Positions 57,815-64,000 of a DNA stretch of 64,000 bases are shown one piece after another; positions within the stretch are counted from its first letter, which is position 1; each line of letters begins with the position of its first letter. The notes beneath the pieces were generated by a model. The model did no database searches, had not been told where the DNA came from, and saw nothing but the letters and a program-made list of their open reading frames with translations. The DNA comes from Candidatus Lutacidiplasma silvani (GTDB lineage: Archaea; Thermoplasmatota; Thermoplasmata; Lutacidiplasmatales; UBA184), in contig JAKIVZ010000011.1 of NCBI GenBank assembly GCA_022750295.1, positions 18,696 through 82,695 of the forward strand. The letters run 5' to 3'. A program made the position numbers and the translations under genes.

Positions 57815-58888
57815 CTACGTCTTGCGCTGCACGAGCCGGTCGGCGATTTCTTCGAGGAGCGAACGGCCCGACGCGGTCAGGGACCGGCTGCGACGGACCC
57901 GTCGAACGGCGTCGGCGGTGAGGGCGGCGATCCGCTTCTCGGAGTACTCGAGGCTTCCGGACGACCGGATCGCGGCGCGGGCGGCCTCGAACTCCGCGGG
58001 CGAGGCGGCGGGTCGACCCAGGACGGCCCCGATCGCGGCCCGCTCGGCGTCGTTCCCGTGCCGCCAGGCGTGGACGACGAGGAGCGTCCGTTTCCCCTCG
58101 GCGAGGTCGTTCGCGCTCTTGCCCGATGCGGACGCGTCGAACCCGGTCCCCAGGACGTCGTCCCGAAGCTGGAAGGCGACCCCGGCGGCGAGCCCGAACG
58201 CGTCGAGGTCGACGAGGAGCGGGGGCGAGGCCCCCCCGAGGATGGCGCCGATCCTTAGCGGCGCGCTGACGGTGTAGACGGCGGATTTGAGGCGGTGGAC
58301 GAGGAGGACATCGGCCTCCGAAACGTCCCCGACCGCGAGCGCGCCGTTCCGGACGTCGAGCAGCTGGCCATACGCGGTGAGGCGGGTCATCCGGGCGTAC
58401 TCGGCGACGGCCGCGAGGCGACGCGGGGCCGGCGCCCGCACCGCGAGGAGCGCCTCGACGGTGAACGGCTCCTCGAGGTCGCCGAGCGTGATCCCGATCC
58501 CCATCCCGTAGTCGTCGGGGGACCCCCGCCCATCGAATCCCCGGTGGTCGTCGGCGAGGGCCCGATGGAGGGTCGGCCCTCCCCGCCGGGTCTCGGAGTG
58601 GTCGATGATGTCGTCGTGGATCAACATCCAGCTTTGGAAGTGTTCGAGCGCGGCCGCCGCCGGGACGGCGGCCGACGGCTCCTTGCGAGTCGCCAGGTGG
58701 TACCCGGCCAGGACGAGGAGCGCCCGGAACCGCTTCCCTCCGCGGAGGGTGAACTCGCGGGAGCGGTCCAAGTACGGACGAAACGGGGGCGGACTTTGGC
58801 GTCGCGCCACCGCGTACGACTCCCCGAGCGCGCACTCGATTCGGGGCAGGTACTCGACGAGCCGGGCGAACTCCACGGGGACCGGCAC
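57815..58888 (-). CDS. Polyprenyl (geranylgeranyl-type) diphosphate synthase
   Basis: 357 aa. The first Asp-rich motif is LIHDDIIDHSETRRGGPTLH (DDxxD) and the second is FQLRDDVLGTG. FTLRGGKRFRALLVLAG is the substrate-binding loop. It elongates isoprenyl diphosphates for archaeal lipids and is the downstream partner of mevalonate kinase. The chain length cannot be read with certainty. Confidence 0.9.
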   Translation of the reverse strand: MPVPVEFARLVEYLPRIECALGESYAVARRQSPPPFRPYLDRSREFTLRGGKRFRALLVLAGYHLATRKEPSAAVPAAAALEHFQSWMLIHDDIIDHSETRRGGPTLHRALADDHRGFDGRGSPDDYGMGIGITLGDLEEPFTVEALLAVRAPAPRRLAAVAEYARMTRLTAYGQLLDVRNGALAVGDVSEADVLLVHRLKSAVYTVSAPLRIGAILGGASPPLLVDLDAFGLAAGVAFQLRDDVLGTGFDASASGKSANDLAEGKRTLLVVHAWRHGNDAERAAIGAVLGRPAASPAEFEAARAAIRSSGSLEYSEKRIAALTADAVRRVRRSRSLTASGRSLLEEIADRLVQRKT

Positions 58889-58900
58889 GCTCGACGTCTG

Positions 58901-58913
58901 TACATATTTAACT
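58901..58913. promoter_or_regulatory. A/T-rich divergent promoter
   Basis: TACATATTTAACT lies between the prenyl synthase and the TPR gene. Its centre is about 19 nt from the synthase ATG and about 29 nt from the TPR-protein ATG. It is a likely TATA for one or both. Confidence 0.45.
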
Positions 58914-58935
58914 ACCGAGCGGACTTGGAACGCCG

Positions 58936-60027
58936 ATGGCCCATCCGGGGTTCGCCGACCTCGTCGGTCGGCTCGTGGAAGCGATGGGGCAGAACGTGGC
59001 GGCGGTCCGACCGCGGGACGAGACGATCCTCCTGCAGACCCCCGACGGGTTCCTCTATGCGTTCGTCGACGATACGACGAAGCTCTCGCTGGGCGACGTC
59101 CAGCGGTTGTTCCATGAGGTCCCGGATGCCCCGGCGAAGGTCGTGGTCCTCACCCCGGACCGACTCCCCCTGGCCCTCGGGGCCGAGGTTCTTCGGCGGG
59201 GTGGGACGGTCGTTGAGGGAACGCGCTTCACGGAACTCGCGAAGGGGCTCGGACTCGGCGAGCAACTCGGAGAACCTCCCCGCGCCACTCCGGACGGCCA
59301 CCGGCCCCGACTCCTCCCGTCGGCCCGACAGCTTGACGAGGTGGTCCGACGGGCGGAAACTTGGCAGGCCTGGGGGGTCCCGGCGCTCGCCCTTCGGTTC
59401 TACCGGCAGGCCACCGAGCTGAAGCCCGAGTTCGCGCCCGCGAAGGTGGGCGTCGGGCAATCGCTGCTCGCACTCGGACTCCCGCTCGAAGCGGATCGCG
59501 CCTACGACGACGTCCTGCACGCGCATCCGGGGAACGTCGACGCCCGTCTCGGCAAGGCGGCGGTGCTGGGCGCGACCGGGCACCCCGAGAAGGAGATCGC
59601 CGAGTACCGCCGACTCCTCGACGACCACGAAGGACGGTCGGACATCCGCGCCCACCTCCTGGCCGCGCTCCTCGATGGTCGGGCTTGGACCGACGCCCGT
59701 CGCGAGGTCGAGGCGATGCTCCGGACGATGCCGGAGGACCCGCGGCTGCGATTCCTCCGGGCGGTGGTCCTCGAGCGCGTCGGGGAGGCCGACCTTGCGA
59801 AGAGCGAGCGGGAGCGGGCCCGAGCCCTTGGCCTCCCGTACGACACGGAACGGTCGCTGTGCGAGCACCTGGGCCTTCCGGCCCCGCCTCCGCCGCCCGG
59901 CCCCCTCCCGACTCGGACCGTCGTGGCTCCCTCGAGGTCTCGCACCAAGGCGGCGGCCCGGACCAAGCCCGCACGGGCGAGTCCCCCGTCCCGCCGCATC
60001 CCGGCGAAGCGCGCCCGCCGACGCTGA
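58936..60027 (+). CDS. TPR-repeat protein with basic tail
   Basis: 363 aa. An N-terminal 90-residue domain (GQNVAAVRPRDETILLQTPDGFLYAFVDD) is possibly restriction-endonuclease-like in fold. TPR units follow: AWGVPALALRFYRQATELKPEFAPAKVGVGQSLLALG, and further ones through residue 290. The C-terminal 60 residues are Pro/Lys/Arg-rich. Probably a scaffold; partner unknown. Confidence 0.75.
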   Translation: MAHPGFADLVGRLVEAMGQNVAAVRPRDETILLQTPDGFLYAFVDDTTKLSLGDVQRLFHEVPDAPAKVVVLTPDRLPLALGAEVLRRGGTVVEGTRFTELAKGLGLGEQLGEPPRATPDGHRPRLLPSARQLDEVVRRAETWQAWGVPALALRFYRQATELKPEFAPAKVGVGQSLLALGLPLEADRAYDDVLHAHPGNVDARLGKAAVLGATGHPEKEIAEYRRLLDDHEGRSDIRAHLLAALLDGRAWTDARREVEAMLRTMPEDPRLRFLRAVVLERVGEADLAKSERERARALGLPYDTERSLCEHLGLPAPPPPPGPLPTRTVVAPSRSRTKAAARTKPARASPPSRRIPAKRARRR

Positions 60028-60048
60028 ACCCCCGGAGGCCGGGCCCCC

Positions 60049-60957
60049 GTGCGAATCGTTTCCGTGCTCCCGAGCGCGACGGAGACCGTCGCCGCGCTAG
60101 GGCACCTCGGCGAGCTCGTCGGGCGGAGCGCCGAGTGCGATGCGCCGGCCGAAGTCCGTCGGCTCCCCGTCGTCATGCGTCCGAAGTCGCTCGATTCCGA
60201 ACGCCCTTCGGCCGAGATCGACGCCCGGGTCCGGTCGACGCGCGCCGGCGACCAGAGCCTGTACGAGCTCGATATTCCGCTCCTCGCCCGGCTCCGGCCG
60301 GATCTGATCCTCACCCAGGACCTCTGCGGAGTTTGCTCGGTGACCGATGCCGAGGTCGAAGCGGCGTGCCACGCCGCGGGGATCGACCCCCGGATCGTGA
60401 GCCTCACCCCCCGGACCCTCGGCGACGTCGCGGAGACGATCGAGACCATCGGTGCGGCGATCGGCGCCTCGGAGGCGTCGCGTCGGTTGGCGGCATCGCT
60501 CCGCGGGACGCCGTCCGCCCGGAGCGGCGGCCGACCTCGCGTGGCCGTCGTCGAGTGGATCGACCCCGCCATCCTCGCCGGCCTCTGGACCCCGGAGATG
60601 GTCGAACGGGCCGGCGGGGAGCCGATCGGCCCCACTTCGGGCGGCGTGGGACAGCGGACGACGTGGGCCTCGATCGCCCGCCGGCGCCCGGAGCTTATCG
60701 TCGTGGCGCCGTGCAGTTTCGCCGTCGAACGGACGGTCCGGGAACTCTCGACGACCCGTCTCGGGGATCGGCTCCTGGACCTCCCGACCGGGCGCGGAAT
60801 CTGGATCGCCGACGAAGCGTACTTCAGTCGCCCGGGACCCCGGCTCGCGGACGGAATCCGACTCCTTCGAACCCTTCTCGGGGACGAGCGTCCCGACCGA
60901 CCGATGGGGATACAACGGTGGGACCCTCCCCGTCCCGCGAGGGGGGACGTGGCGTGA
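60049..60957 (+). CDS. BtuF-like cobalamin/Fe-siderophore binding protein, no signal peptide
   Basis: 302 aa with the periplasmic binding-protein fold of BtuF: IVSVLPSATETVAALGHLGELVGRSAECD, LYELDIPLLARLRPDLILTQDLCGVC, then VAVVEWIDPAILAGLWTPEMVERAGG. No signal or lipobox is visible from the GTG start, so it seems cytosolic or the start is misplaced. The same features are seen in a family of cytoplasmic BtuF-like proteins. Its stop overlaps the M50 protease start. Confidence 0.83.
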   Translation: MRIVSVLPSATETVAALGHLGELVGRSAECDAPAEVRRLPVVMRPKSLDSERPSAEIDARVRSTRAGDQSLYELDIPLLARLRPDLILTQDLCGVCSVTDAEVEAACHAAGIDPRIVSLTPRTLGDVAETIETIGAAIGASEASRRLAASLRGTPSARSGGRPRVAVVEWIDPAILAGLWTPEMVERAGGEPIGPTSGGVGQRTTWASIARRRPELIVVAPCSFAVERTVRELSTTRLGDRLLDLPTGRGIWIADEAYFSRPGPRLADGIRLLRTLLGDERPDRPMGIQRWDPPRPARGDVA

Positions 60958-61673
60958 GCTCGTGGACCAGCCCACCGGGGGGCGGATACTGGGTCGGAGC
61001 GGCGCCTCTCCCGTCGAAACGGATCACCACGTCCGAGACGGAGATCCTGCACATCGCGATCGCCTTCGTAGTCCTGACTCTGGACATCGCGATCGTCGAG
61101 ACGAAAATCCTCGGGGAGGTGACCTTCGGGGGGTTCAACCCGGGGGCGGTCGCCGGCGCGCTCGCCTTCGGTGCGGCGGCGGCCCTGACCGGTTTCCTCG
61201 CCCACGAGCTCGCCCACAAGGTCTCGGCCGAGCGTCGCGGGTTCTGGGCCGAGTTCCGGATGTCTCCGACCGGACTTCTCTTCTCGTTGATCACCGCCGT
61301 CTTCGGATTCCTGTTCGCCGCCCCGGGGGCGACCGTCATCGGCGGGATGGGGAGCGCCCCGGATTGGGGGAAGACGAGCCTCGCTGGCCCCGCGCTCAAC
61401 CTCGTCGAGGGGAGCGTGTTCGCGGCCGCCGGCTTCGGCCTGCTCGCCCTCTCGGGTAGCGCGGGAACCGTAGGGTTCCTGGTCCGGCTGGCGTTCGTGA
61501 ACGCGTGGTTTGCGGCCTTCAACCTGATCCCGTACGGGCCGCTCGACGGACGGAAAGTCCTCCGATGGAGCGCCCCGGTGTGGGCCGCGTCGTTCGTGGT
61601 ATCGGTGGCGTTCGCCGGAATCCTGTTCCTCATCGTCGTCTTCGGCTGGCCGCTCGGGGTGGCGACGCTGTGA
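60954..61673 (+). CDS. M50-family (site-2-like) intramembrane metalloprotease
   Basis: 239 aa from the GTG overlapping the previous stop; the 770-aa ORF upstream is a shadow. Zinc motif FLAHELAHKVSAE (HELAH at 84-88) lies in a membrane helix. The third ligand motif is NLIPYGPLDGRKVL. Five to six hydrophobic segments. Such enzymes cut proteins inside membranes; the substrate is unknown. Confidence 0.87.
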   Translation: MSSWTSPPGGGYWVGAAPLPSKRITTSETEILHIAIAFVVLTLDIAIVETKILGEVTFGGFNPGAVAGALAFGAAAALTGFLAHELAHKVSAERRGFWAEFRMSPTGLLFSLITAVFGFLFAAPGATVIGGMGSAPDWGKTSLAGPALNLVEGSVFAAAGFGLLALSGSAGTVGFLVRLAFVNAWFAAFNLIPYGPLDGRKVLRWSAPVWAASFVVSVAFAGILFLIVVFGWPLGVATL

Positions 61674-62611
61674 CCGCGCCCACCGTGACCGAGCTCGGCA
61701 ACGGGCGGCTGATGCTGGACCTCGGGTTCCGTGGCCACGAGGGCTTGATCGCGAGCTTCCTGCTCCCCGGTCCCGAGGGGTGGACGATGATCGAGACCGG
61801 TCCCACGAGTTGCCTCGACCGGCTCGTCGCGGGGGTTCTGCGGGCCGGGGTCGACCCGCGGGAGGTCGAGCGGATCTTCGTGACCCATATCCACCTCGAC
61901 CACGCCGGCGCGCTGGGGACCGCCGCGGAGAAGTTCCCGGACGCCGAGCTGTTCGTTCACCGGTCGGGGATCGGCCACATGATCGACCCGGTCAAACTCG
62001 TCGCGAGCGCTCGGCGGGCCTGGGGCCTCGAGTCCGACCAGCTGTGGGGGGCCATCGCGCCGACCCCGGCGAACCGACTCGGCCCCCTCGATGGGGGAGA
62101 ATCGTTCGAGCTTACGGACGGGACCCTCGAGGTCCTCGCCACCCCGGGGCACGCCCGGCACCATCTCGCGTTCCTCGACACGGGCCTCTCCGCGGTCTTC
62201 ACCGGGGACGCCCTCGGGGTCCGTCTGGCGGGACGACGGAGGGCCCGGCCGGCGGTCCCTCCCCCCGACCTCGACCTCGAGCAAATGTTCGCGAGCCTCG
62301 ACCGGATCCGGAGCGTGGAGCCGAAGCGGCTCCTCCGAACCCACTTCGGCCCGTCGGAGGCGCCGGACGCCGACATCGGGGCGTACCGGGACGCGGTCGA
62401 GGAATGGCGGGACGTGGCCCTCGGCGCCGCCCGCGTGGACCCCGCGCTGGAGTACGTCGCGCGCGCGCTCCGGGAGCACGAGGATGCGGTCGCCCGGGCC
62501 GAGGGTCTCCCGTTGGCCTCCGACGGCCCCGAGTCGCTCGTCTCGGGGTACGACCTCGCCGCCCAAGGCCTCCTTCGGTACTTCCGGGTTCGCGGACTTC
62601 TCCCGGAGTGA
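61670..62611 (+). CDS. Metallo-beta-lactamase fold hydrolase
   Basis: 313 aa from the GTG overlapping the M50 stop. Metal motif VTHIHLDHAGA (71-81), with further ligands in ATPGHARHHLAF and FTGDALG. Glyoxalase II/flavorubredoxin-like relatives are common; the substrate cannot be inferred. C-terminal 80 residues are helical. Followed after 6 bp by the MFS gene. Confidence 0.87.
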   Translation: MTAPTVTELGNGRLMLDLGFRGHEGLIASFLLPGPEGWTMIETGPTSCLDRLVAGVLRAGVDPREVERIFVTHIHLDHAGALGTAAEKFPDAELFVHRSGIGHMIDPVKLVASARRAWGLESDQLWGAIAPTPANRLGPLDGGESFELTDGTLEVLATPGHARHHLAFLDTGLSAVFTGDALGVRLAGRRRARPAVPPPDLDLEQMFASLDRIRSVEPKRLLRTHFGPSEAPDADIGAYRDAVEEWRDVALGAARVDPALEYVARALREHEDAVARAEGLPLASDGPESLVSGYDLAAQGLLRYFRVRGLLPE

Positions 62612-62617
62612 GCGGCC

Positions 62618-63823
62618 GTGGCCGCGCTTCCGCCCGGCCGCCGGGGGCTCCCCTCCGGGGTGCTGTTCGTCGTACGGGTCGTCTACGCGTTCAACTGGTA
62701 CAACATCGGCGCGGTCCTCCCGCTGATCGCGGTCACCCTGTCCGCCTCCCCCGCACAACTTGGGATCGTCCTCGGGACATTCCTCCTCGGGGTCGGGATC
62801 TTCCAAGTCCCCGCCGGCCTCGCGGCGGTTCGATGGGGGTCCCGGCGGGTGTCGCTCGCGGGGGTCGCGGTCTTCGGGATCGCCGGCGTCGCCTCGGCGT
62901 TCGCCCCGTCGTGGGAGGGACTCGCGGCGATCCGGTTCGTCGCGGGCGTCGGGGCGGCGTTCTTCTTCTCCCCCGCGCTCAGCTTGATCGCCTCGTACTT
63001 CCCGCCGGGAGAACGGGGACCGATCATCGGGTTCTACAACGGGGGATTCTCGATCGGCGGTGCGGTCGGGCTCGTGGGCGGGGCCGCGATCGGACTCGCG
63101 ATCGGTTGGCCGGCGGCGCTCGGACTCGGCGGAGTCGCGCTCCTCGCTACAACGGCCGCCGCGTATGTGGTGCTGCCCCGCCGGGACCCCGAGGGGTCCA
63201 CCCGCGATAGCGCGGCCGTCTACCGGGCCGGTCGGGCCGTCCTGACGAGTCGGTCGATCTGGGGACTCTCCCTCGCGTTGACCGGGTTTTGGACGGCGAT
63301 TTACCTCGTGGCGCAGGACTACGTGGAATTCGCCCACTCCGTCCACCCGGGCTGGGGGACGGGACTTGCGGCGCTCCTGACGGCCATCGTGGTCGTATCC
63401 GCGTTTCCCGGGGGACCCATCGGGGGCTGGTTCGCGGAGCGGGGTCGGGACCGGCGCTTGCTCATCGGGATCTTCGGCGCGGTGGTGAGTAGCCTGATTC
63501 TCCTGGTTCCGTTCGCCACGATCTGGACGATTGGGCCGCTCTTCCTCGCGCTCGGCTTCCTCGACGGGGTCGTTTTCGCCATCCTCTACCTGATTCCCAC
63601 CTACCTTCCGGAAACCCAGGGGGAAGGGCTCGCCCTCGGGGTTGGCGTGGTGAACTCGATCCAGGTGCTCCTCGGAAGTGGGTTCGTGATCCTGTTCGGG
63701 GTCCTCGTGGAATCCATCGGGTGGACCGGCGCCTGGCTGTACGCCGGTGTGTTGAGCTTCGCGCTGCTGCCGGCGCTCCTCTGGGTCGCGCCAAACCGGG
63801 GGACGACACCGCGCCCGGACTGA
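62618..63823 (+). CDS. Major facilitator superfamily transporter
   Basis: 401 aa with twelve hydrophobic segments. Motif A-like region: GLAAVRWGSRRVSLAGVAVFG after span 2 and GGWFAERGRDRRLLIG in the second half. FYNGGFSIGGAVGLVGGAAIGLAIG resembles nitrate/nitrite- and sugar-phosphate-type MFS motif C. GTG start. The substrate is not predictable. Confidence 0.87.
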   Translation: MAALPPGRRGLPSGVLFVVRVVYAFNWYNIGAVLPLIAVTLSASPAQLGIVLGTFLLGVGIFQVPAGLAAVRWGSRRVSLAGVAVFGIAGVASAFAPSWEGLAAIRFVAGVGAAFFFSPALSLIASYFPPGERGPIIGFYNGGFSIGGAVGLVGGAAIGLAIGWPAALGLGGVALLATTAAAYVVLPRRDPEGSTRDSAAVYRAGRAVLTSRSIWGLSLALTGFWTAIYLVAQDYVEFAHSVHPGWGTGLAALLTAIVVVSAFPGGPIGGWFAERGRDRRLLIGIFGAVVSSLILLVPFATIWTIGPLFLALGFLDGVVFAILYLIPTYLPETQGEGLALGVGVVNSIQVLLGSGFVILFGVLVESIGWTGAWLYAGVLSFALLPALLWVAPNRGTTPRPD

Positions 63824-63927
63824 CGCCAGGTACGCTTGCCTCCGCGGGCGTCGGTGCGAATCGCGGGCCCGGCCCAGGGACTTGCCGCGGAAGCGTTCAT
63901 TACCTACGGGCCGAGTGGCGAAGCCGC

Positions 63928-64000
63928 AGCCCCGTGGTGTAGTGGCCAAGCATGCTGGCCTTTGGAGCCGGCGACAGCGGTTCGAATCCGCTCGGGGCTA
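63928..64000 (+). tRNA. tRNA-Gln (UUG)
   Basis: A 73-nt cloverleaf ending at the window edge. Acceptor AGCCCCG pairs with CGGGGCT, anticodon stem CTGGC/GCCGG has loop CTTTGGA (anticodon TTG), T-arm AGCGG-TTCGAAT-CCGCT. The last base A is the discriminator. CCA is either not encoded or lies outside the window. An A/T box TTCATTACC lies about 30 bp upstream. Confidence 0.95.

Noticed and set aside
60824-63949. 1041-aa minus-strand ORF
   Set aside because: Shadow of the M50, MBL and MFS genes; composition is Arg/Glu/Pro/Gly-biased without domains.

Overview
The window reads as a high-GC archaeal chromosome. The translation, ribosome and RNA genes are archaeal/eukaryotic in type: L1-L10-L12, L44e-S27e-aIF2 alpha-Nop10, L15e, L18Ae, Nop5-fibrillarin, Trm56, Pcc1, both prefoldin subunits, GINS, and FtsY. 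Many genes have a TATA-like box about 23-31 nt before the start codon and no ribosome binding site, as expected for leaderless archaeal transcripts. Mevalonate kinase, a prenyl diphosphate synthase, a type IV pilin-like protein and tandem KaiC-like ATPases also fit an archaeon. My best guess is an uncultured Thermoplasmatota-like euryarchaeon. That placement is an inference, since no rRNA gene is present.

Layout. 0-13 kb: accessory and envelope genes. These are three paralogous M29-aminopeptidase-like proteins that appear to have lost metal ligands, a secreted GH12-like protein, a DUF2079 membrane protein, an ABC exporter, and one broken plus one intact RibD-C/DHFR-like gene. 13-16.6 kb: gene-poor DNA with a pilin-like gene, three small unknown genes and a family of dispersed hairpin repeats. 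16.6-21.4 kb: a complete casposon, described below. 21.4-33.9 kb: RHH regulator, cobalamin adenosyltransferase, YchF-like GTPase, then the translation/snoRNP/mevalonate operon on the minus strand and the L1-L10-L12, purF, nop5-flpA block on the plus strand. 34-39.4 kb: HerA/VirB4-like ATPase, three tandem KaiC-like proteins and a PAC2 protein. 39.4-64 kb: housekeeping genes (GINS, L15e, TrmJ-like, FtsY, prefoldins, ArgS, QueC, PurB, carbamate kinase, GGPP synthase), some secreted or membrane proteins (VWA-like, MscL, M50 protease, MFS), and a tRNA-Gln at the right edge.

The main discovery is the casposon at 16635-21369 (4735 bp). It has identical 59-bp terminal inverted repeats and a perfect 15-bp target site duplication. 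It encodes a family-B DNA polymerase and a Cas1 integrase (casposase) with all three catalytic residues, plus a tightly overlapping set of small unrecognised ORFs including a zinc ribbon. There is no CRISPR array or Cas2. The 15-bp target equals the loop of a dispersed hairpin repeat (TGCCCCC - 15 nt - GGGGGCA) whose intact copies lie a few kb upstream. The terminal 7 bp of the casposon repeat the arm of that hairpin. The target also forms one half of an inverted repeat in the promoter of the downstream RHH regulator. This suggests a casposon that homes to a repeated intergenic hairpin rather than to a tRNA gene.
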